A DNA stretch of 11,008 nt from Candidatus Gerdarchaeota archaeon (GTDB lineage: Archaea; Asgardarchaeota; Heimdallarchaeia; JABLTI01): positions 1 through 11,008 of the forward strand of contig JAEORJ010000380.1 of assembly GCA_016840945.1 (NCBI GenBank), in the 5' to 3' direction. Position 1 is the stretch's first letter, and each line of letters opens with the position of its first letter. The notes under the pieces are model-generated. The model saw nothing but the letters and a program-made list of their open reading frames with translations. It was not told the DNA's origin and made no database searches. The translations under genes were made by a program, and so were the position numbers. Below are positions 1 to 4,906 of this stretch, piece after piece.

Positions 1-1
1 A

Positions 2-319
2 ATTGAAGTGTTAAAAGCACAAGGGTTAGATGTTGATCTACGACATATAACACTAGTTGCTGATTTAATGACTGCTAATGGTGATGTAAGACAAATTGGT
101 AGACATGGGATCAGTGGTGAAAAATCAAGCGTTTTGGCTCGAGCATCATTTGAAATCACAGTAAAGCATTTACTAGAAGCATGTTTACAAGGCGAATCTG
201 ACAATCTTAAAGGCATAACTGAAAATGTCATTGTAGGACAGGTTATTCCATTAGGAACAGGTTCAATAGATTTGATGATGAACCCGATGACTAAGAAAAA
301 TGCGGATAAAAAGAGCTAA
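2..319 (+). CDS. rpoA2: RNA polymerase subunit A'' (RpoA2), C-terminal end, 5' partial
   Basis: This is the last 105 residues of the large RNA polymerase subunit A'', the C-terminal half of the split archaeal homologue of bacterial beta-prime and eukaryotic RPB1. The open frame runs in from the left edge, so there is no start in the window; the GTG at position 8 is an internal valine. Visible family hallmarks are the [13 protein letters not shown] stretch, the [19 protein letters not shown] segment (end of the bridge/jaw-linked clamp region) and the final E-N-V-I-V-G-Q...P-L-G-T-G block. It ends with TAA after a short Lys-rich tail, as usual for A''. It is followed by rpl30e and nusA, the common archaeal order. 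Whether A' and A'' are split or fused here cannot be judged from this end. Identification is secure. Confidence 0.95.
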   Translation: MEVLKAQGLDVDLRHITLVADLMTANGDVRQIGRHGISGEKSSVLARASFEITVKHLLEACLQGESDNLKGITENVIVGQVIPLGTGSIDLMMNPMTKKNADKKS

Positions 320-353
320 TTAAGAAAGCAAAAACATTCACTTTTCAAGTGGA

Positions 354-371
354 GGGAATATTTAAATTCCC
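354..371. repeat. Inverted repeat around a TATA-like core upstream of rpl30e
   Basis: GGGAAT and ATTCCC arms flank ATTTAA; the arms extend by one A/T pair at 353/372. The centre, TATTTAAAT, also looks like an archaeal TATA box, so this may be a promoter core with symmetrical flanks, an operator, or a weak RNA hairpin. If it is the TATA box for rpl30e, the transcript would start near 388-390 and have a leader of about 43-45 nt. Confidence 0.45.
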
Positions 372-376
372 TTCAT

Positions 377-394
377 TATCTGTGAACACAGATA
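377..394. repeat. 8-bp perfect dyad TATCTGTG-AA-CACAGATA
   Basis: Two perfect 8-bp arms (377-384 and 387-394) separated by AA. The two-base centre is too tight for a full RNA hairpin, although a 7-bp stem with a GAAC loop is possible, so a DNA dyad for a dimeric regulator is a good alternative. It lies at the expected start of transcription if the TATA-like core at 359-368 is used. Confidence 0.45.
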
Positions 395-397
395 TAT

Positions 398-431
398 TTA
401 CTTTGAGAAAACAAATGTTGGAGTAAAGTAA
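398..431 (+). promoter_or_regulatory. Potential leader hairpin enclosing the rpl30e ribosome binding site
   Basis: TTACTTT (398-404) pairs perfectly with AAAGTAA (425-431), extended by a G-U pair 405/424. An inner AAC/GTT stem (410-412 with 417-419) closes an AAAT loop. Between the stems lies a 4x4 all-purine internal loop, A-G-A-A (406-409) facing G-G-A-G (420-423), which can form A-G and G-A mismatches. The G-G-A-G strand is also the Shine-Dalgarno site of rpl30e, 9 nt before the ATG. L30e belongs to the L7Ae family, which binds RNA bends built on G-A mismatches, and yeast L30 binds such a loop in its own transcript. Autoregulation here is inference; the fold was drawn by hand. Confidence 0.35.
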
Positions 432-432
432 G

Positions 433-741
433 ATGTCATTCGATTTAAATAGAGAAATTCAAATTATTGCCAGAACTGGCAAAAAAGATTATGGTCTTAG
501 TCGGACTTTAAAAGCCGCTAAAATGGGAAGAGCTCAACTTATAATTTTAGCTAACAATTGCCCTGCTGAAAAGCAATTACAAATTGAGTATTATTGTGAC
601 TTAGCCGGCATTCCAATTGTTATGTATAATAACAATGGATATGAGTTGGGAGCTTTATGTGGTAGAGGACATGTAGTTTCTGCCATTTCTGTTTATGATC
701 CTGGTGATAGCAAAATTCTCAAATCGCTCAAGAAAAAATAA
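433..741 (+). CDS. rpl30e: Large-subunit ribosomal protein L30e
   Basis: L30e is a small RNA-binding protein of the large ribosomal subunit, found in archaea and eukaryotes and related to L7Ae. At 102 residues it has the usual length. Recognisable are N6-R7-E8 at the start, the T-G-K-K segment (15-18), L-I-I-L-A-N-N-C-P (36-44), the I-E-Y-Y segment (51-54), E-L-G-A-L-C-G (71-77) and the D-P-G-D-S end motif (89-93). It starts with ATG preceded by GGAG at 9 nt, so the start is well supported. It sits between rpoA2 (113-bp gap with three dyads) and nusA, the standard archaeal position; a separate promoter is possible. Identification is secure. Confidence 0.95.
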   Translation: MSFDLNREIQIIARTGKKDYGLSRTLKAAKMGRAQLIILANNCPAEKQLQIEYYCDLAGIPIVMYNNNGYELGALCGRGHVVSAISVYDPGDSKILKSLKKK

Positions 742-760
742 ATCTCACAATAGCAAATAA

Positions 761-812
761 AGGTCGTGTTATGAACTGTCCTCTAATATTAAGTTGTCTA
801 TCGATGAAATGA
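761..812 (+). promoter_or_regulatory. SD-preceded out-of-frame ATG and 13-codon ORF at the nusA start
   Basis: AAAGG at 759-763 lies 7 nt before an ATG at 771-773. That ATG opens a 13-codon frame ending in TGA at 810-812, which overlaps an in-frame nusA ATG (809-811) as ATGA. The nusA frame itself is open from 761 and encodes residues N-I-K-L just before the TTG at 794, matching the I-K-L that begins NusA in other archaea. So either translation is coupled from a tiny leader ORF, or a one-base sequence error separates the ATG at 771 from nusA, or a TTG or ATT codon is used. Confidence 0.35.
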
Positions 813-1219
813 AAACAATGAATATCTTTGTTAGTGTAACACAAATCAGCCCTAAAGATTGCATCATCGATAAAAAATTAGATAGAATAATCTTTGTCGT
901 ACGTCGTGGATCAGTGGGATCAGCAATTGGAAAACGTGGAATTAACATTAAAAAATTAAAATCAATGCTAGTAAAAGATATCGAAATAGTAGAGGATGAC
1001 GAAACCCCTGAGAGTTTCATAAAAAATTCTCTTATGCCAGCAACGGTCGAAAAAGTTGTTATTGTTCGTAGAAAAGAAAAACCCGATTTAGCCTTTGTAA
1101 CTATTAAAAAAGGTGAGCGTGGTTTAGCCATCGGTAAAGATGGCCGAAATATTGAGCGTGCAAGATTATTAGCTAAAAGACATTTTGATATTGAAAATGT
1201 GATTATCAGCAATCAATGA
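794..1219 (+). CDS. nusA: Archaeal NusA-like transcription factor (two KH domains)
   Basis: This is the short archaeal NusA homologue, which lacks the bacterial N-terminal and S1 domains and consists of two KH RNA-binding domains. Counting from TTG at 794 it has 141 residues. KH1 has the loop A-I-G-K-R-G (44-49) preceded by G-S-V-G-S, and KH2 has A-I-G-K-D-G (112-117) preceded by G-E-R-G-L. The D-C-I-I-D (22-26) and I-I-F-V-V (32-36) segments match the family. The start is uncertain: TTG 794 has no SD, ATG 809 would remove the first strand and part of the first helix, and upstream in-frame codons give the conserved I-K-L. It follows rpl30e by about 50 bp in the usual order, but the S12 and S7 genes that often come next are absent. 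The antisense frame is a shadow. Confidence 0.9.
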   Translation: MSIDEMKTMNIFVSVTQISPKDCIIDKKLDRIIFVVRRGSVGSAIGKRGINIKKLKSMLVKDIEIVEDDETPESFIKNSLMPATVEKVVIVRRKEKPDLAFVTIKKGERGLAIGKDGRNIERARLLAKRHFDIENVIISNQ

Positions 1220-1223
1220 AATG

Positions 1224-1248
1224 TCTTTTCACCTATTTTTTCTTCTTT
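1224..1248 (+). terminator. T-rich transcript end after nusA
   Basis: Starting 5 nt after the nusA stop there is a run of T-rich sequence on the coding strand, including six Ts at 1236-1241 followed by CTTCTTT. Archaeal RNA polymerase terminates at such U-tracts without needing a hairpin. It would end the rpoA2-rpl30e-nusA transcript. Confidence 0.5.
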
Positions 1249-1321
1249 AATCACTAGTTAATACTTTCGGCTAACTCCCAACTTTTTCTTTATTAAAATT
1301 AGAATACATCATATTAATCAG

Positions 1322-1428
1322 TTGAAGAGTGTTGTTATTTTTGGGTTAAAAAAACCTCGGCAATATCTCATCTCCTCGGCAAGATATAAAAAAAATTAAA
1401 CCCTCTTCAATAATGTGCACCCAGCACA
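1322..1428 (+). ncRNA. Candidate structured RNA in the nusA-helicase gap (unconfirmed)
   Basis: Several pairable segments nest here. An outer stem TTGAAGAG-T-GTT (1322-1333) pairs with AAC-C-CTCTTCAA (1399-1410), 11 of 12 positions. Inside it are GGGTT (1343-1347) with AACCT (1353-1357, last pair G-U) and ATATCT (1363-1368) with AGATAT (1382-1387). A further stem TGTGC/GCACA with loop ACCCA follows (1414-1428). A 9-bp direct repeat CCTCGGCAA occurs at 1355-1363 and 1374-1382. No reading frame with coding character was seen. The strand is assumed from the neighbouring genes; the fold was drawn by hand and no known RNA family was recognised. Confidence 0.25.
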
Positions 1429-1468
1429 CCCTTTGCTACCATGAAAGGGGCTCTTTTTTTGCCCCTTT
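1429..1468 (+). promoter_or_regulatory. Two mutually exclusive helices, one with a T-rich loop
   Basis: The segment AAAGGG (1444-1449) can pair with CCCTTT just upstream (1429-1434, loop of 9). As part of AAAGGGGC (1444-1451) it can instead pair with GCCCCTTT (1461-1468) in a perfect 8-bp stem whose loop is TC plus seven Ts. Only one can form at a time, which resembles a switch. The second helix overlaps the probable TATA box of the helicase gene, so in DNA it may simply be promoter-flanking sequence. No ligand-binding domain was recognised. Confidence 0.3.
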
Positions 1469-1512
1469 ATATTTTCTTAAAGAAAATAAAAGAATGAATA
1501 TATAGGATGTGA
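1466..1512 (+). promoter_or_regulatory. Promoter, palindromic operator-like site and SD of the helicase-like gene
   Basis: TTTATATT at 1466-1473 is a TATA-box candidate that places transcription start near 1495. ATTTTCTT-A-AAGAAAAT (1471-1487) is a perfect 8-bp inverted repeat lying between the TATA box and that start, where archaeal repressors commonly bind. AGGATGTGA (1504-1512) matches the archaeal SD consensus AGGAGGTGA in 8 of 9 positions and lies 4 nt before the GTG start. Confidence 0.5.
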
Positions 1513-1516
1513 ACCA

Positions 1517-2923
1517 GTGTCAAAGATTGAGCGAAAAATCACCCCCCGAGGTTACCAACAGTTAATCCTAGATTTAATATCATTACATTCAGCAAAAGAC
1601 AAAAGCGTTCTACTCGAACTCGATTGTGGTATGGGTAAAAGGGTAATAACATATGAATTACTTACAAATATTTTCGCTGAAAAAAGAATTTTATTAATCG
1701 TATTATCATCTTCTTCACTACATGAAACAAAAGATTTCTTAGAAAATGAATATGGAGGTGTTAAAGGGTTTAACTGGATGGGACCAGGTATAAGCGGATC
1801 TTATGCATTAAAAATCCTTTCAGATTCACGGGTGGTTTTAACAACACCTCAAAAATTAGCTAATATCTTAGACAAAGCACCAAATAATATACTTGATGAT
1901 TATGACCTAGTTATTATTAATGAAGTCGATAAGCTCATTCGTAGAACGGGAACAAAAAGGGTTCTCGTTTATCCATGGTCCGAGCTTTTGAGAAAAATGG
2001 CAAACTTGATGATAATAGGTATGTCTGGTACTTTAAGAGATTCACATTACGTTCTTGATCAAGAACAGATCGAAATACGAAAGGAATTAGATACTTTAAT
2101 TCAATATATACCTAATGTTGAACTAATCTTCATGGATTATCTAGCTGGAACTGATGTCACAACCTATGCTAAAATCACTACTATTGAAGCTGAGCCAGTT
2201 GAAGATCCAGCAATATCACAAATATCAGAAATATTAGGAGAGCAATTACGGACTGTTTATCAAGAAATACGAGCTGAATTACAATCAGAAGCACCGCATT
2301 TTCTAGCACAAGCAAAGGAAATTGGCCCACAAGCCTTACTTCAAGGACCAATCTCTGAAAGTTTACGTGGAAAAGCGCAATCGTTAACGCTTTTGAGAAA
2401 ATATCTCTTTTCAATGGTGCCAGGTCAACTAAAGAAATTTCTATGGAAAGTCGAGAATGTTGATGTTAGTATGTTACCAACAACACCAAGAAAAATCGTT
2501 AAAGTTGTTGATATAGCTAAAAATTCCAATAAGATTGTTATTTTATGTTCTTATGTTAAGACCGCTAAAACAATACGTGATTTTTTGGTAAGAGAAAAAA
2601 TTAAGCCTTATCTTTTAACAGGACAAATTTTCGATAAAAATGCTGTTCTAAAAGATTTTAGGAACTATAATGGAAAAGCAGCAATAATTATGACTCCAGT
2701 AGGTGAGCGTGACATTGATCTTCCTGAAGCAGAAATTCTAATAATTTTTGATTGTGTGAGAACTACAAAAACAGTTTATCAACAATTAAAAAGAATTCGA
2801 GGTGGAAAGGGTCTTTTCCTATATTATAATAATTCATATGAAGCAAAAAAAGTTCAGCAAGTTATTGGTACTATTATTGAACGATATCCATGGAGCACAA
2901 AAGTAAATTCTATTGAAAAGTAA
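1517..2923 (+). CDS. Divergent superfamily 2 helicase-like protein with altered motifs
   Basis: This 468-residue protein has two RecA-like domains of SF2 helicase type. In order: P-R-G-Y-Q-Q (10-15) like the Q-motif; C-G-M-G-K-R (37-42) as Walker A, with R where T/S is usual; V-L-T-T-P-Q (107-112) as motif Ib; N-E-V-D (135-138) in place of DEAD/DEAH; M-S-G-T (169-172) as motif III; a helical insert at about 205-320; V-I-L-C-S-Y (341-346) as motif IV; T-P-V-G-E-R-D-I-D-L-P (393-403) as motif V; and Q-Q-L-K-R-I-R-G (422-429) as motif VI. The order and the helical middle recall Hef/FANCM and RIG-I-like enzymes, but no nuclease domain follows. The N in motif II and R after the Walker lysine suggest weak or absent ATP hydrolysis. 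The GTG start is fixed by a good SD. It follows nusA, which may be accidental. Substrate unknown. Confidence 0.75.
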   Translation: MSKIERKITPRGYQQLILDLISLHSAKDKSVLLELDCGMGKRVITYELLTNIFAEKRILLIVLSSSSLHETKDFLENEYGGVKGFNWMGPGISGSYALKILSDSRVVLTTPQKLANILDKAPNNILDDYDLVIINEVDKLIRRTGTKRVLVYPWSELLRKMANLMIIGMSGTLRDSHYVLDQEQIEIRKELDTLIQYIPNVELIFMDYLAGTDVTTYAKITTIEAEPVEDPAISQISEILGEQLRTVYQEIRAELQSEAPHFLAQAKEIGPQALLQGPISESLRGKAQSLTLLRKYLFSMVPGQLKKFLWKVENVDVSMLPTTPRKIVKVVDIAKNSNKIVILCSYVKTAKTIRDFLVREKIKPYLLTGQIFDKNAVLKDFRNYNGKAAIIMTPVGERDIDLPEAEILIIFDCVRTTKTVYQQLKRIRGGKGLFLYYNNSYEAKKVQQVIGTIIERYPWSTKVNSIEK

Positions 2924-2937
2924 AAAAAAAATATTAA

Positions 2938-2970
2938 AAAAAGATAAAGAAGACTATTCTTTATCTTTTT
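2938..2970. terminator. Bidirectional terminator, 14-bp perfect inverted repeat
   Basis: Positions 2938-2951 and 2957-2970 are perfectly complementary over 14 bp around the centre GACTA. On the minus strand the stem is followed by a long T-rich run (2937 down to 2923), and on the plus strand it ends in Ts. The repeat takes in the stop codon and last codons of the minus-strand gene and lies 15 bp past the helicase-like stop, so it serves both convergent transcripts. Confidence 0.75.
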
Positions 2971-4252
2971 CTTTGATAGTTATTTGATTTGGAATATCAT
3001 GAATTAATTCTAATAATAATTGTAATAATTTATTCCAAGCTCTTGCATCTTGGACAGCACCAGCTTCAATAAATCCTTGTGCTTGTTTAGCAAGCTGATC
3101 TATAATATCAAAGATTTTGCTAACCACTTCTTCACCTGATTCTTTAGCTGCTTTCAAAACATCTTCTTTTATTTTATCAACGTTGTCTTTTACAATACCA
3201 ATTTCCATTCGCATTTGATCTTGTTCTTTAGTGCTAACAGTTGAAAACGCTATTGGACTAATGCTAATTGTTTGTCGTAGATTCTTTGAATCAGAAAATG
3301 ATAATCTTGCTGCTAAATTCATTTGGGTGGTTTCTTCTACAACATCTTTAGATTTTACAATACATCTCCAAGTAAAAGCTGCAGCAGAATTAGGTGCTAT
3401 TTGGGGTACTTTCAATTTACTAAACTCTCGTACTATAGTGACCTCTTTCTTAGGTACCATCTCTAATTCTACATTTAATGCTGTATCTTCACCAGTATTT
3501 GTTACTAACACTTCAATATCAAATGCCTCATCTACTGATACTTCACCTTTCATTTTGAGCTCATATTCTAAAACAGGATATTTCTGTGTTGCATTAATAA
3601 AGCTCTCAACACCAATAACTGTACGTTCAATGTAACTAACAAACTCACTTAAACCACTATTTGTTAAAGCGGGGATTAAACTGCTATAAATAATAGTTTT
3701 TACATTATTTAGTAATCGAATATCTAAGGTGTTCTTAGCATTCATAAGGTGATATGGTAGATCAAGCAGAGCTGTAGCTGTTGAATCGTGGCGTAAAGCA
3801 TCTAATCTAGTTCTTACTTGATTAATCACTTGGTTAGCTTTGTCTTCCTGTGAGACTAGAACAAATAATATTGCTGAAGCAGAGTAACATACTCCTGCAC
3901 CAACAGGTTGTTTCCAAACAATATATTCATCTCCAGCAAGTGCAAGATCATGAGCAGCTAAGTCAATAGCATTTGCTGCTTGTTGTTCTAATCCCAAATT
4001 AGCAAAAATATCTGCTGCATGAACCAATGATTTTGCGGAATTTTTATGGGTACGATTATCTCTTTGAGATTTAGCCCAATCTAGAAATAATTCCGCGGCA
4101 TTCACCCATGCTTCTCGAGCTTTAGCTGAATCGCCATTTTCTTCATAATATGTTGCCATTTGTTCAGCTTTAGCTACTGCTATCGAATAATCCTTCTCAT
4201 TCACTGCTGCTCGTAATTCTTCTCGGAGCATTCTTTCGTTATCTTCAGACAA
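2954..4252 (-). CDS. Cytosolic protein: TPR/SNAP-like alpha-solenoid, beta-sandwich domain, helical C-terminus
   Basis: Function not recognised. The 432-residue product has no signal peptide or clear membrane segment. Residues 1-220 are helical, with Ala-rich paired helices such as A-K-A-R-E-A-W-V-N-A-A-E-L-F (43-56) and S-A-K-S-L-V-H-A-A-D-I-F (72-83), typical of TPR or alpha-SNAP-type solenoids. Residues about 225-335 look like an Ig-type beta-sandwich of the CARDB/adaptin-ear kind: F-D-I-E-V-L-V-T-N-T-G (244-254), then I-A-P-N-S-A-A-A-F-T-W (285-295). Residues 340-420 are charged helix, likely coiled coil, ending in K-E-K-D-K-E. Solenoid plus beta-sandwich occurs in eukaryotic trafficking adaptors, but no orthology is claimed. 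The TTG start is supported by AGGAGG at 8 nt. It is transcribed alone, with its own promoter-like region. Confidence 0.7.
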   Translation of the reverse strand: MSEDNERMLREELRAAVNEKDYSIAVAKAEQMATYYEENGDSAKAREAWVNAAELFLDWAKSQRDNRTHKNSAKSLVHAADIFANLGLEQQAANAIDLAAHDLALAGDEYIVWKQPVGAGVCYSASAILFVLVSQEDKANQVINQVRTRLDALRHDSTATALLDLPYHLMNAKNTLDIRLLNNVKTIIYSSLIPALTNSGLSEFVSYIERTVIGVESFINATQKYPVLEYELKMKGEVSVDEAFDIEVLVTNTGEDTALNVELEMVPKKEVTIVREFSKLKVPQIAPNSAAAFTWRCIVKSKDVVEETTQMNLAARLSFSDSKNLRQTISISPIAFSTVSTKEQDQMRMEIGIVKDNVDKIKEDVLKAAKESGEEVVSKIFDIIDQLAKQAQGFIEAGAVQDARAWNKLLQLLLELIHDIPNQITIKEKDKE

Positions 4253-4260
4253 ATCATTTG

Positions 4261-4302
4261 CCTCCTCATAAAAATATCGTTATTGGGGAACCCCATTAAA
4301 TG
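4261..4302 (-). promoter_or_regulatory. Promoter, dyad and strong SD of the solenoid gene
   Basis: On the minus strand ATTTAAT (4302-4296) is a TATA-like box. Directly after it lies the palindrome TGGGGAACCCCA (4284-4295), a G+C island in AT-rich DNA placed where a repressor could bind. Start of transcription would be near 4272, leaving a short leader with AGGAGG (4266-4261), 8 nt from the TTG start. Confidence 0.45.
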
Positions 4303-4378
4303 GTCATATTTTTTTTATCTAGTACTAATTGGTAAGAATCCCTTTTTAGATGTTTTTTTGGAGGTAAAAGATAGAAAA

Positions 4379-4425
4379 TTGACTAAAAGAAAATAAGAAC
4401 TGAAAATGATTTGAGTTTTAGTTAA
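4379..4425 (-). terminator. Weak hairpin and T-rich end after the PRC-barrel gene
   Basis: Just past the PRC-barrel stop, 4416-4425 and 4379-4388 can pair over 9 of 10 positions around a 27-nt T-rich loop. The minus strand continues T-rich through 4378-4353. The rest of the gap down to 4303 shows no gene. This is a plausible U-tract type end, less convincing than the other terminators here. Confidence 0.35.
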
Positions 4426-4430
4426 TCATA

Positions 4431-4772
4431 TTAGCGTAAATATGCAGTAATTTCATTTGCTATTTCTTCTCTTAATCGAGCAACGTCTCGAATTTCAATT
4501 TCTTCTACTTGTTTGATTGTGTCCTTTAATTGTACAACACCACCAACAGTTGAGATAGAATCCATTGGTAATTCAATTTCAACATCGAGACCTTTAATGA
4601 TAATACTAATTTTTGTAGGTGGAAAAGTAACTTTGATATTACGAACCACACCTATCTTTCTAGCAGAAGCATCTATAACTTCTTTGCCAATTAATTGTCC
4701 TGGAATTTTTAATTCATATAATTCAGCCATAATAGGCTCTTGTTCTGGTGCTTTATCATTTTTCTTAGGCAT
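4431..4772 (-). CDS. Stand-alone PRC-barrel domain protein
   Basis: A 113-residue protein with a charged N-terminal tail (1-14) and a PRC-barrel fold at about 20-90: L-I-G-K-E-V-I-D (27-34), R-K-I-G-V-V-R-N-I-K-V (38-48), two further beta strands around 55-60 and 64-68, and a closing V-V-Q-L-K-D (79-84). The last 25 residues are acidic-basic helix. PRC-barrels are small beta-barrels found in the photosynthetic reaction centre H subunit, RimM and the archaeal division protein CdvA; free-standing copies are common in archaea and mostly uncharacterised, probably protein-binding. The ATG start has GGAGG at 8 nt. It lies 134 bp downstream of the TrmB-like gene on the same strand, separated by a T-rich end and its own promoter. 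Role unknown. Confidence 0.8.
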   Translation of the reverse strand: MPKKNDKAPEQEPIMAELYELKIPGQLIGKEVIDASARKIGVVRNIKVTFPPTKISIIIKGLDVEIELPMDSISTVGGVVQLKDTIKQVEEIEIRDVARLREEIANEITAYLR

Positions 4773-4840
4773 TTCCTAGTCCTCCAAATGAAAAGACTAT
4801 GGTAATATTCAAACCATTTTCAAATAGAAAATCTCGTACT

Positions 4841-4872
4841 AGTATTTAAGCACTTTTGTTATTTGGATAACA
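4841..4872 (-). promoter_or_regulatory. Promoter of the PRC-barrel gene with upstream dyad
   Basis: On the minus strand CTTAAATACT (4850-4841) is a TATA-like box placing the start near 4820. Just upstream is the perfect dyad TGTTAT-TTGG-ATAACA (plus-strand reading, 4857-4872), where an activator or the transcription factor B region would lie. AAGCACTT occurs twice as a direct repeat, at 4848-4855 and 4901-4908. Confidence 0.4.
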
Positions 4873-4903
4873 CGATAAAAAATAAAAAAGAAATAAGAAA
4901 AAG
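4873..4903 (-). terminator. T-tract terminator after the TrmB-like gene
   Basis: Reading the minus strand straight after the stop at 4907, the sequence is almost pure T with scattered A/C (C-TTTTT-C-TTATTT-C-TTTTTT-A-TTTTTT). No hairpin is needed; this is the usual archaeal U-rich terminator and it separates this gene from the PRC-barrel gene. Confidence 0.6.
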
Positions 4904-4906
4904 CAC

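Noticed and set aside
769..1212. 147-codon open frame antisense to nusA
   Set aside because: It mirrors nusA almost exactly; the plus-strand frame has two KH motifs and conserved gene order, while the antisense product shows no family features.
1355..1382. CCTCGGCAA direct repeat as a possible CRISPR or mobile-element remnant
   Set aside because: Only two 9-bp copies, no regular spacers, no adjacent cas or transposase gene.
1411..1470. Possible tRNA or known riboswitch in the G+C-rich intergenic patch
   Set aside because: No cloverleaf, no T-loop or anticodon arm, and no recognised aptamer core; kept only as an unnamed structured candidate.
1517..2923. Helicase-like gene as part of an antiviral defence island
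   Set aside because: No nuclease domain, no partner defence genes and no mobile-element signs around it; neighbours are informational or structural genes.
3231..3635. 134-codon plus-strand frame inside the solenoid gene
   Set aside because: Shadow of the minus-strand gene, which has a strong SD, promoter and domain structure; the plus product is Ser/Thr-rich with no recognisable domain.
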